Positions 8,407 to 17,518 of a stretch of DNA of 64,000 nucleotides are shown here, piece by piece. Source of the DNA: JBGSMX01 sp963790405 (lineage in GTDB: Bacteria; Actinomycetota; Coriobacteriia; Anaerosomatales; JAGXFU01). Under the pieces are notes generated by a model that saw only the letters and a program-made list of their open reading frames with translations, ran no database searches and was not told the DNA's origin. Each line of letters begins with the position of its first letter. Position 1 is the first letter of the stretch. The position numbers were made by a program, and so were the translations under genes. Location of the stretch: the NCBI GenBank assembly GCA_963790405.1, contig CAWBOJ010000003.1:620001-684000 (forward strand), given 5' to 3'.

Positions 8407-8455
8407 AATGACCTGAGGGCGCTGGGCGTCTGCTCATGCGCAGAACACGTTAGCA
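8370..8455 (+). repeat. attC-like site A
   Basis: Left core GCCTAAC (8370-8376, fits RYYYAAC). Left arm at 8379-8391 (GCGCATCGAGCAG) pairs completely with the right arm at 8430-8441 except for one extra C on the left. Spacer AGAACAC follows, then right core GTTAGCA (8449-8455). The 86-base length is within the attC range. The last two bases of the right core deviate from GTTRRRY. Confidence 0.55.
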
Positions 8456-8641
8456 GGAGTGCCGTGATCGGTGATTGCGACTGATAGCTCGATCGTCTCG
8501 GATTGGCGGCGCGATGCAGCAATCGGAGCGCGCAGCCATCAAGAGAATGTGAGGGTTGCGCGGAGCACGTCGGCGGCTTTCGATACCGCGAGGAGGCTGT
8601 GTTGTGGCAAGGTCTGGATATCAATTGAACGAGGGAACCGA

Positions 8642-10761
8642 ATGGCTGCGCTGGACGACCTGTTGGCACGCATCGATGACGTGTCGCTGCGGGCCGACAT
8701 CGAGCGGGAGCTGGCGCCTCTTCGAGGCGATCGGGAGCTCGGTCTCGTGTTCGAGCGGCACCTGCCCGAGAAGGTCCGTCTCCCCGGACTTCCGGTACGG
8801 CGCGGAACGACCGTCGAAGTTCGCGCCGAGCAGATGTCGCCCACCTGGCAGGTCGTCAAGGTGTCCGAGGGTGCTGCGGAGCTGCGCCGGCGCGGAGATG
8901 ACGGGGCGACGATCACGGAGACCAGCCCGGTCGAGGATCTCGTGGTGGTCCGCGAGTTCGGGCAGCCCATCTACCCGGGTCTACGCTCCGTTGGCCGCAT
9001 CGAGCGTGGCGGGAGACAAACCGTTCCACACGGTCATCAACGCGGAGAACTACCACGCGCTGGAGACGCTGCTGTACACCTGCGAGGGCAAGGTCGACTG
9101 CCATCTACATCGACCCGCCGTACAACACCGGCGCCCGAGACTGGAAGTACAACAACGACTATGTGGACGGCAACGACAGCTACCGGCACTCCAAGTGGCT
9201 GTCGTTCATGGAGAAGCGGCTCCTGCTGGCCAAGCGTCTGCTCAACCCGGACGACTCCGTCCTCATCGTCACCATCGACGAGAAGGAGTACCTGCGGCTC
9301 GGAATGCTGCTGGAACAAGTCTTCCCGCAGGCGCCGAATCCAGATGGTGAGCAGTCGTCATCAACCCGGCGGGCGGCGACGCGGCCTAGGCGCTTTGGCC
9401 GGTACTGACGAGTACCTCTACTTCGTGATGCTGGGCGATGCCGGCAACCCGTGCGCTCTCGAGCTGGGGCACGGGGAAGGGCGAACGCGTCATTGCGTCT
9501 CCGCTGGAGACCTGCTGCGGCAGCTCTGGGACTGGCGAATGCCCGACGCGAGGATCAGCCCGAGCCGTTCTACCCCGTGTTCTGCGTCAAGACGACCGAC
9601 GGCCCGAGTTTCGACTCGGTTGGGGAAGCGCTCTATGGACGCCGACGGCGGAGCCGATCCCGCGGCCCGGGCATGTGGCGGTGTGGCCGATTCGCAAGGA
9701 TGGAACCGAGGGTCACTGGCAGGTCAGCCGGCGACTTCTCCAGGCACTTATCGAAGGGGCACGCAAGACTGGGAACTGGCGGCGAGGGCGACGACCATCT
9801 ACTACCTGAAGCGAGGTGAGCAGCAGAAGGTCGAACGGCGGAGTCTTCCCGGTCGTCGGGGTCGCAACGGACGGCTCCGTCATGCGTGGAGGCGTCCTCA
9901 GGCAAGTGGTACCTGTGTCCCTCCAGGACTCAATGGCGACATCGCTTCCCACGATGCGGGGGGTCAGTAGGGACCCACCTCCTCGCGCCCTGATTCCGGG
10001 TCGCGCGAGTTCCCGTTCCCGAAGTCGCTCTACGCGGTCGAGGACGCTCACGGTTCTTCGTCGGCGACAAGCCCGAGGCGCTGGTTGCTCGACTTCTTCG
10101 GGGGCTCGGGGACGACCACGCACGCCGTGATGCGGCTGAACCATCAGGACGACGGCCGGCGGCGTTCCATCCTCGTGACGAACAACGAGATCGGCCCTGA
10201 CGCCGGAGAAGGCGCTCACCGAGTCGCGGGCCTACCCGGGCGACCACGAGTGGGAGGCCCTGGGCATCTTCGAGCACATCACCAAGCCCCGCATCGAAGC
10301 CGCGGTCACAGGTGTCACCCACGAGGGCAAGCCCGTCGTGGGTGACTACAAGTTCGCCGATGAGTTCCCGATGAGCGACGGCTCGCGGAGAACGTCGAGT
10401 TCCTCGACGCCTGACCTACGAGGACCCGGACAACGTGTTCAGCTCGGTGCCGCGTTCGAGGCTGTTGCCCCGCTGCTGTGGCTGATGGCCGGCGCCGACG
10501 GGTCCGCGCATCGACGCGATCACCGGCTCGTGGTCCGTCCCGGAGGACGGCTCGATATGGGGTCCTGTTCGACGCGGACGAATGGCCCGGACTTCATCGA
10601 TGCGTGGGCCACGCCAGACCTCACGCACGCGTTCGTCGTCACCGACTCCGACGCGGTGTTCCAGCGGGTCGTCGGCGGAACTTCCTGACACCGCTACGCC
10701 GGTGCGTCTGTATGAGTCCTACTTGCGGTCGTTCGCCATCAACACTGGGAGGCACGCGTGA
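8642..10761 (+). CDS. mod: Type III restriction-modification methyltransferase (Mod), many frame breaks
   Basis: N6-adenine DNA methyltransferase of beta class: catalytic motif IV DPPYNTG near 9115 precedes the AdoMet-binding motif I DFFGGSGTTTHAV near 10090, the order seen in type III Mod subunits. ATG 8642 is preceded by GAGGG. The frame breaks repeatedly. At about 9015 and 9101 removing a single base restores family sequence; further breaks lie near 9335, 9375, 9460, 9640, 9790, 10030, 10200, 10400, 10500 and 10670. The repaired protein of about 700 residues ends SFAINTGRHA at 10761, overlapping the res start by GTGA. The insertion type favours sequence error over decay, but real decay in a cassette cannot be excluded. 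Confidence 0.8.
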
Positions 10762-13266
10762 AGCTCGAGCTGAAGGACTACCAAGAGGAAGCGACGCCGC
10801 GAGAGTCCTGGCGGGGCTGCGCAAGGGGAGTCGCGGAGTACGCCGCCGACGGCGAGCACAGCGCGGTGTCCCTGTGCGCCCCACCGGCGCTGGCAAGACG
10901 GTCATCGCCGCAGCCGTCATCGAGCGCATCCTGTTTGGGGATCCGGAAGATGGGCCAGCGCCGGGGACCCGGACGCGGTGTTTCTCTGGCTCACCGATGA
11001 TCCGTCCCTGAACGAGCAGACGCGCAAGAAGCTGCTCGAGGCCTCCGACCGCATCCAGCCGGCACAGCTGGTCACGCTTGACGACGGGTTCGACCAGCCG
11101 GAGTTCGACCGCGGCAAGGTGCTACTTCCTCAACATCCAGAAGCTGGCCAAGAAGTCCAACCTGGTGGTGCGCAAGGAGGGCCGCCGCCGGAACGTCCTG
11201 TGGGACACGATCTCTCGCACCATCACGAACAACGGCGCGTCACTACTACCTCATCATCGACGAGGCGCACCGTGGGACTGGGAAGCCGGCCAGCGACGAA
11301 CAGACCATCGCCCAGCGGCCTGGTGAACGGCGATGGGCAGGTGACCGCAGCACCGGTCGTCCTGGGCATCTCGGCCACCCCTGAACGGTTCGAGAGGCCG
11401 TGAAGACCGGAGCGCAGGAACGCGTTCTTCGCCGGTCACCGTTCCGGTCAGCGCAGTGCGCGAGTCAGGACTCATCAAGGACGTGCTGTCCATCTCCTAC
11501 CGGGGTGAGACGCAGACGATGGAGACGACGCTGGTGCGTCAGGCGGCTGCGAGCCTCCGCACTATGGACGAGGCGTGGAATGCCTACACGGAGGCCGAGG
11601 ACGAGCCACCGGTCCGGCCCGTGATTGTCGTTCCAGATGCCGCCGAACGCCAGTGCCGCCGATGTCGGTACGCTGCTCGACGTGTGCGTCGAGGAATGGG
11701 ACGCGCCTAGGCGGGCGGCACGCGATTGCGCACTCATTGAAGTCGCACACCGCCGAGCAGTTCGGTGGCCACACGGTCCACTACGTTCAGCCGCAGGACA
11801 TTCAGGACCACCCGGCCGTCCGACTGGTCATCTTCAAGGAGCGGCTCGACCACCGGCTGGGACTGCCCCCGCGCTGAGGTGATGGTGTCGCTGCGCAGCC
11901 GCGAAGGACGCGACCTACATCGCCCAGCTCATCGGTCGCATGGTTCGCTCCCCGCTGGCGCGGCGCATCGCCAGTGACGAGACCCTGAACCGGCGTGCGG
12001 CTGTTTCTACCGCAGCTTCGACAAGACCGCGGTCGAGGCCGTCAAGACGAAGCTGGAGAAGGACGAGGGTGGCCTGCCGACCGAGATCGATACGAACTCG
12101 GTGGATGCGCCACGCAACCCCCAGGTGCCGGGCGAAGCCTTCACCGTAGTTGAGGGACTTGCGTCTTACCAGGTGCCCGGACCGATCCACCGCTCGCAGG
12201 TCGCACGCCTCCACAAGCTCGCCGCGCTGCTCGTTGGCGATGGGCTGCTGCCAGACGCGATCAAGGTCGCAGACACGTTCCTTGTGTCGGTCATCGACGC
12301 CGAGCGGGCCCGCCTGGCCGCCGACGGCACACTGGCCGGGCTGGTCAAGGACGCGCAGACGGCCACCGTCGAGGTGATGACGATCACCGCAGGCACCGCG
12401 ACCGTGGCCCCGGAGGACTACGCCACGGATGCCGCTGACATCGACCGGTTGTTCGCCGGGGCGAAGCGCAAGTTCCGTGACGGGTTGGCCGACCAGTTCT
12501 GGGGTCGGCGGGTCACCGACCACGACGACGACCCCTACGACGCGAAGACCCTGACGATCGCCCTGTCGATGGTGCCGCAGGTTGTGGACAAGGTGGAGGC
12601 GGAAGCAGCTGGCCGGGTTCGGCAGTGGTTCGACACACACGGGGACTCGATCGCGAACCTGTCCGAGGACAAGAAGGCCAAGTACGCCGAGGTCCGTGCG
12701 ATGGCTCGCGAACCTGAGCACGTCACCCCGGGGCTGCCGACCGGCCCGATCACGATGACCGGTGATAGAAGCGGTCGAGTGCTACACCGGCGCATCTGTA
12801 CGCCGACGCGGACGGCAAGTTCCGCACCCGCTCGGCCCGTGGGAGAGACATGTGCTTGACAGTCGAGACGGCCCGGCCCGACTTCGTCGCCTGGTATCGG
12901 AACCCGAGCGGCGGGCAGCGGGCCATCCGCGTCCCGTACGAGACGGGCAGCGGCTGCGGGAAGATGTACCCGGACTTCGTCGCTGCACTCCGACGTCGGC
13001 GGCGAAGGGCCGTGAGGCCCAGCATCATTGACCCACATGGGCATCACCTGGCCGACGCGCGGCGACAAGCTGCGTGGCTTGGGCGCCTATCGCCGCGACG
13101 CACGGGGTGGACTTCGCACGCATCTCGGGGTCATCAGAATGGCGGACGGGGAGTTCCGGATGCTTCGACCTGAAGGATGCGACTATCCGTGCAGCGTTGA
13201 GAGGCGTGAACGGCAAGGACAGCATTGAGCAGGTGTTTCGCGGTGCACGGTGCCGTGTATGGCTAG
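10758..13266 (+). CDS. res: Type III restriction enzyme helicase-nuclease subunit (Res), many frame breaks
   Basis: SF2 helicase of the type III Res class. Walker A reads APTGAGKTVIAAAV (near 10880), motif II IIDEAHRGTG (near 11255), motif III GISATPERF (near 11370), and helicase C-terminal motifs end at AQLIGRMVRSPLARR (near 11925). The C-terminal end carries the nuclease-like block YPDFV with DPHGHHLADA (near 13030). GTG 10758 overlaps the mod stop and GGGAGG precedes it. At least ten single-base frame changes interrupt it; the repaired frame ends VFAVHGAVYG at TAG 13266. The longest clean stretch is 12101-12760. It cuts unmethylated DNA after ATP-driven translocation, together with Mod. 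Confidence 0.8.
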
Positions 13267-13305
13267 GTCGGGCTTCTTCTGAGGACTCGGCGGCTCAAGG
13301 CACCC

Positions 13306-13369
13306 TGCTAGCACTGGCTTCCACCTGACAGAGCTTCGCGCTGCAGGTGAAGCCAAGAGAACGTTCACG
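13306..13369 (+). repeat. attC-like site B
   Basis: Left core-like TGCTAGC (13306-13312, AAC changed to AGC). Left arm GGCTTCCACCTG (13316-13327) is fully complementary to right arm CAGGTGAAGCC (13344-13354) apart from one extra C on the left. After spacer AAGAGAAC comes GTTCACG (13363-13369). It lies 40 bases after the res stop. Confidence 0.5.
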
Positions 13370-13412
13370 CCACCACTGCACATCGACAGACCGTCGAAAC
13401 GAGAGCTGTTAG

Positions 13413-14635
13413 ATGGACGTTCTTAGCTATCTGGAGCCCGTGAGCACTTCGTACATGACGGTCAATTCGATCATTGCGGCGGAAGGTACAAGGGCAAGGG
13501 CTGGCTGCGTTGGGACCCAGACACGGGTGCACGGGTTGACCTGGCTGTTGAACGAACTGGGCCCCCGGCACCCAAGGGACTAGGGTTTGGGTATGAGGGT
13601 TGGTTGCGACCCAAGGACTACACGACCATCCGCATGCGAATTGACGGTCTGGACTGGGTGCTCGCTCCGCGAGTTGGACTGGTAGACCGCGTAGACGTGA
13701 TGTTCAAATCTCATATCTCGGTGGACGTGCAACGGCTGCTGTCGCGTGATCAGGGTTACTCGAACTTGGAAGGCAGCTGCGGACATGTGACGTTGGCTCT
13801 GGACTCAAGTAGCAAGTTGTTCACGCCACTCAGTGAGAGCACGCAAATCGGTGAGCACGAGTACTCGCGGATGTCAGCCTCTGAAGGTATGGCTGCGGAA
13901 TATGCTGGCGTGCAGATCGTGGGGCGTCTTGACGCCAAGCATCGCGCGAAGCTGAGTTGGAGTGCTACCGATTCAAGGCTGGGCAGGAATCAGCTCTGGA
14001 ATCTCGGTCGCGCGCTTGGCGTTGCGGTTTCCTTGTGCACGGGGTGTGGAGCCAGAATTCTTGAGCGCGAACTGCAGAGAGAAGCAGAGCGTACCGGGAG
14101 GTCCTCCCGTATAGGAGGGAGCCTTCGAGGCTAGGCTCGATTGACTGGTTTGAGCCGTTCAAGACTCCCACCGCAGAAGAATGCCTGCAGCTGTCACTCT
14201 TCCTCGCTCAGGACTCTGTCTTTCTGGATACAGCATGGGGTGCATTTTCGCAGTTGCTCGCTTCTCAGGAACAGCGTGCGTGGGGTCTCTCGGAGCTTCT
14301 TGTGGCGATCACTCTCGAAGGCCTGCTGCGCTCGCTAGAGAACCGGCCTTTCAAGTCGGGTGAGCGATACAACGCGAAGGCAGCTCTACTTGCTCTGTGC
14401 AGCGCGAGTACCCTCCATCACGGATAGTGAATGCGATGCGGCGATCGCAGCCTATCGGCGACTCCGACATCGCAATGCTGATCCTGACTGGCTAACGACT
14501 GATCAACGCCTCTCACATGACAAACTCACGCAGTCGTCAAAGGACAGCTCTTCGAGTAGACTCTATGGACGTATCCTCTTTGAGATTGCTGGCCTGCCGG
14601 ATGCGGCTTCAAGGATTTCGCTGCGCCCAACCTAG
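13413..14635 (+). CDS. Unknown protein with possible C-terminal HEPN domain (frame-broken)
   Basis: About 407 residues after repairing breaks near 13440, 14115 and 14400. The N-terminal half (GGRYKGKGWLRWDP, then beta-rich sequence) is unfamiliar. The C-terminal part is helical: EECLQLSLFLAQDSVF, LVAITLEGLLRSLENR, YNAKAALLALCSA. It ends with YRRLRHRNADPDWL, which resembles the HEPN nuclease phrase RN-x-AHPDW but with Asp where the catalytic His is expected. A beta-rich N-terminus plus C-terminal HEPN is the layout of ApeA-type anti-phage proteins; this similarity is inferred by eye and weak. The stop lies just before attC-like site C. Confidence 0.45.
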
Positions 14636-14642
14636 CGAGGGG

Positions 14643-14737
14643 TGCCAACCCGTGCTTCCACACTGACAAAATGAGGCCGGCGAGCTACGTCGACAACGGG
14701 CGAGTTAATCTGCAGGTGAAGCGCAAGAACGTTCGAC
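14643..14737 (+). repeat. attC-like site C
   Basis: Left core TGCCAAC (14643-14649), spacer CCGT, left arm GCTTCCAC (14654-14661). The right arm GTGAAGC (14716-14722) is complementary except for one extra C on the left. Spacer GCAAGAAC is followed by GTTCGAC (14731-14737). The loop is about 54 bases. The left half shares CCAACCCGYGCTTC with site D. Confidence 0.5.
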
Positions 14738-14739
14738 GA

Positions 14740-15490
14740 CCGGGAGATTGGTGATCTCATCCGGCGTTTGAAGGCGGTGGGCCGGGTGGGGACCTGCTGG
14801 AGATGACGCCGAGGATCATGAAGCGGTGCGGAGGAACATCGGTGCGCTGGTCTGGCTGGAAGTTGACAAGCAGGCCGAAGCCTGGGCTTCAACCCTGACG
14901 AGGTGGTGGTACAGCTACCACTTCATCGAATTCGGTGAGATCATGGAGTCCGTGGACAATCTCCATAACATCGCTGTGTATATCCGCCGTTTTCCGTACG
15001 CAAGACTTGGAGTCGAGAAAGGCGCCTTCCTGCGGTATCACGTCGAGAACTACCTGAACGAGCTTTACATCCTGCAGAAACGCATGGAGGCATACCTGAC
15101 GGCAATATCGCGCATGTACAAGCTCGATCCGCGCAGCTCCCCGAATCAGACTGGTGACCAAGGCAATTCGGGACAAGTCGCCTCGGCGTTTCTCCGGCAC
15201 TATCAAGGCACATGGGAGACCGTACACAGGAAGCGCTACACAGAATGAAGACCTTGAGAGAGACTCAAGCTGTTCGAGATAGTCAAGAAGGGCGACGACG
15301 AGTGGCTGTCCATGTATGAACTCGCGTACCGCCAGGCGCGTCAGGCCAAACGTGAGTGGATCGAACGAACAACGAGCGCGTCGATCGGCTACTGGACGTG
15401 TACTTCAAGTATCTCCTTGAACTCCTGTTCGACGAGCAAGGTCGTCTACAACTGCCCGAGATACGCGGTGTCAGCACGCGTAGACGCTGA
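14740..15490 (+). CDS. Unknown helical protein of about 245 residues (frame-broken)
   Basis: The best open stretch (14772-15248) contains RRNIGALVWLEVDKQAEAW, a segment around FGEIMESVDNLHNIAVYIRRFPYA, and HVENYLNELYILQKRMEAYLT, all strongly helical. After breaks near 15170 and 15365 the frame continues as NNERVDRLLDVYFKYLLELL and stops at TGA 15488-15490, about 20 bases before repeat D. The start is uncertain: sequence from about 14740 (DDREIGDLIRRL) looks coding in a neighbouring frame. The repeated helices recall toxin-antitoxin or Cthe_2314-like HEPN proteins, but no diagnostic motif is visible. Confidence 0.5.
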
Positions 15491-15510
15491 ATGTTGCGCA
15501 TTCCGGGCTT

Positions 15511-15550
15511 CTCCAACCCGCGCTTCAGCTGAAGCGTGAGCACGTTCGCG
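15511..15550 (+). repeat. attC-like site D (short or degenerate)
   Basis: CTCCAAC (15511-15517), then the perfect palindrome GCTTCAGCTGAAGC (15522-15535), spacer and GTTCGCG (15544-15550). Both halves resemble site C (CCAACCCGYGCTTC and TGAAGCG...ACGTTCG), but there is no central loop and no extra base. At about 40 bases it is shorter than normal attC sites, so it may be a deletion derivative. Confidence 0.3.
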
Positions 15551-15575
15551 GTACACGCTCACCGGAAGGAGGGCC

Positions 15576-16076
15576 ATGGGCGAGTATGACCCGGAGCGCG
15601 GTCCCGATCCTGAGTGGTGGCTGTCCTTGGACGAGTCGGAGCGAATGAATCTGGTGCAGGGTTCCCCGCGCAACGACGAGGAGCTGCCGGGCTCCAGGTT
15701 GCACGCAGCCATCCACCTGGTGGTCGAGAACCAGATCGCAATGGGAGACAAGACGCCCGTCGCAGCCACGCTGGAACGGCTCCTCGCAGAGGGTCTCGGT
15801 CGCCATGACGCCATCCACGCGATCGGCTCTGTGCTGGCGAAGCACATCCGCCAGTCAACGGAGTACGATTCCTCGGCGGCCGTAGGCGTCGACGAACCCA
15901 GCGAGTCCTACGTGCGTGAGCTCCTTGGACTGCGTGCGGTGAAGTGGAGGGGTCAGATGTCGGCTCTCATGACGGTGGACTACCTCGAAGAGCGTGCCGC
16001 TAGAGGTGACCGCTCCAAGTTCGAGCGCGTCATGGGCAAGGTCCGCGACGTGGAGCCTGACAAAGACGACGCCTGA
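15576..16076 (+). CDS. Unknown soluble protein, DUF1841-like
   Basis: 166 residues, intact, with GGAAGGAGG before ATG 15576. The central part (RLHAAIHLVVENQIAMGD, a segment around LERLLAEGLGRHDAIHAIGS) resembles the DUF1841 pattern in which histidines in an H-x3-H element and an H-D-A-I-H element are conserved, hinting at a metal site. The C-terminal half is charged and helical. No function can be given. It is the only undamaged gene between the restriction system and the Fic gene, and would be the cassette after site D. Confidence 0.65.
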   Translation: MGEYDPERGPDPEWWLSLDESERMNLVQGSPRNDEELPGSRLHAAIHLVVENQIAMGDKTPVAATLERLLAEGLGRHDAIHAIGSVLAKHIRQSTEYDSSAAVGVDEPSESYVRELLGLRAVKWRGQMSALMTVDYLEERAARGDRSKFERVMGKVRDVEPDKDDA

Positions 16077-16102
16077 TCAGTTGACTCAGAAGCCTTACTA
16101 CC

Positions 16103-16142
16103 TTGACTTCTTAGTTAGGTTTAGCGTACAAGCCTAACTAAG
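16103..16142 (+). promoter_or_regulatory. Promoter with palindromic operator upstream of the Fic gene
   Basis: TTGACT (16103-16108) and TACAAG (16127-16132), 18 bases apart, form a plausible -35/-10 pair in an AT-rich island. A perfect ten-base inverted repeat CTTAGTTAGG (16110-16119) / CCTAACTAAG (16133-16142) covers the spacer and the region just past the -10. A dimeric repressor bound here would block transcription. The downstream Fic protein has a C-terminal winged-helix-like segment, so self-repression is inferred. Confidence 0.5.
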
Positions 16143-16156
16143 GCGAGGTGAGAGTA

Positions 16157-17432
16157 ATGGCTAGCGTCATACGCAATCGGTGGGTGAGTGAAGCTGTCTC
16201 GGGCGTGCCCCGTGCCGACCGGCGCTCGTGCGACTATGAAGCCTACCTGCCCGACACCCTCAGAAAGCGCGCAACAAACCTAGCGGGCGAGGTCGCGGCA
16301 GACGTTGCTGATGCCGAAACAGCCATCGCCCGATTGGACGCAAGGGCAACCGCGCTGACGGACACAGAGGTCCTGGCCCGCCTACTCCTACGGGCTGAAT
16401 GCGTGGCTTCGTCGAAGATCGAAGGCCTCGAGGTCGGACCTCGGCGCCTGTTGCGAGCAGAAGCTGCGCGACTGATGGGCGATGCGCCGGCAGATCTCAC
16501 AGCTGACGAGATTCTTGGGAACATTGACGCGATGCGTGAAGCCCTTGACGTCGGTGATCGGGAGGACATCATCACTCGCGACACCATCCTTGAGATTCAC
16601 CGGTGTCTACTAGTCGATACGCCACTGCATGATCACGCAGGTCGCATTCGCGAGAGCACAGAACTGGATCGGCGGAAGCGCGTACAACCCATGCTCCGCA
16701 GCCTATGTGCCCCCGCCGCCCGATGAGGTGTCTGCACTCCTCGACGACCTGGCAGAGTTCTGCAACGGCGATTCGCTGCCCGCAGTCATGCAGGCGGCGC
16801 TTGCGCACGCCCAGTTCGAGACCATCCACCCATTCGCAGATGGAAATGGTCGTACTGGGCGAGCACTGATGCACCTGATTCTGCGTCGCCGCCGTCTGTC
16901 TCGGCAGGTCCAGCCTCCAATCTCATTGGTGTTGGCGACGAGGGCAGAAGACTACATTCACGGGCTGACGGCCTACAGATACGTGGGCGCACCAGATAGC
17001 CACGAGGCCGTTGCGGGCCTCAACGCGTGGGTCGGCACATTCGCTGCTGCGTGCGTGCGAGCCATAGAGGATGCAGAAGCCTTTGAGCGTCGATGCCAAG
17101 CGATTGAAGCGGATTGGAGAGGCAAGATTGGGGCAGTACGTCGCGGTTCATCCGTGGACTTACTGCTCCGCGTCCTCCCGGGAACTCCGATCCTGAGTGT
17201 GAAGACGGCGATGACGATGCTGAACCGCAGTAAGCCACAAGTGAATCAGGCAATCGCTCGACTCGAGAATGCGGGAGTCCTCAAGCAGGTCACGGTGGGC
17301 CGTCGGAACCGCGTGTTTGAAGCTCGAGGCGTGATTGACGCATTCACAGATCTCGAGCGACAACTGGCCAGTCCAGGCGGTGACACGAAGACTTCCCCGC
17401 CAAGTCGACCGGTCCCCGCACGCCCTCGGTAG
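16157..17432 (+). CDS. Fic-family protein with N-terminal inhibitory motif and C-terminal HTH
   Basis: About 425 residues after one break near 16645, where dropping one base gives RE-AQNWIGGSAYNP, the normal Fic sequence. The N-terminal domain carries the class II inhibitory motif S-S-K-I-E-G (near residue 86). The Fic core has HPFADGNGRTGR (near residue 223), the intact catalytic motif for AMP transfer to target hydroxyls. The C-terminal 75 residues (LSVKTAMTMLNRSKPQVNQA, ENAGVLKQVTVGRRNRVF) look like a winged helix-turn-helix. ATG 16157 is preceded by AGGCGAGGTGAGAG. This family adenylylates proteins, and the HTH suggests autoregulation through the upstream palindrome. Confidence 0.85.
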
Positions 17433-17445
17433 TCAGTGACGATTC

Positions 17446-17490
17446 GCCGAACCACGCTTCCAGCTGGCTCACGACAGCGCTAGGCTGAAG
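17446..17490 (+). repeat. attC-like site E (right half degenerate)
   Basis: Left core GCCGAAC (17446-17452), spacer CAC, left arm GCTTCCAGC (17456-17464). The right arm GCTGAAG (17484-17490) pairs with CTTCCAGC except for one extra C on the left. No GTT core follows; the sequence continues AAGCAGCACCCGGCGG, comparable to site D with GTT lost. It would mark the right end of the array, just before the PEP carboxylase gene. Confidence 0.4.
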
Positions 17491-17518
17491 AAGCAGCACC
17501 CGGCGGTCAGGAGATCAC

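Larger units (their letters stand above)
7828..17490 (+). mobile_element. Probable integron cassette array lacking an integrase (CALIN-like)
   Basis: All genes in this block lie on the plus strand and belong to accessory classes (restriction-modification, HEPN-like, Fic, unknowns). Most are followed directly by an imperfect inverted repeat with attC features at 8370, 13306, 14643, 15511 and 17446. In four of the five the left stem arm has exactly one extra C relative to the right arm. That produces an extrahelical G on the bottom strand, the hallmark recognised by integron integrases. Chromosomal genes (ccdA and PEP carboxylase) flank the block. No integrase gene is visible. Several core sites deviate from RYYYAAC/GTTRRRY, so the call is moderate. 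Confidence 0.5.

Noticed and set aside
8460..8641. Extended N-terminus of Mod starting near 8471
   Set aside because: The region before ATG 8642 lacks family similarity, and GAGGG directly precedes ATG 8642; it is better read as leader after attC-like site A.
16110..16142. CTTAGTTAGG/CCTAACTAAG palindrome as another attC site
   Set aside because: The core-like boxes are in the wrong order (GTTRRRY before RYYYAAC), the arms match perfectly without an extrahelical base, and it overlaps a promoter; an operator fits better.
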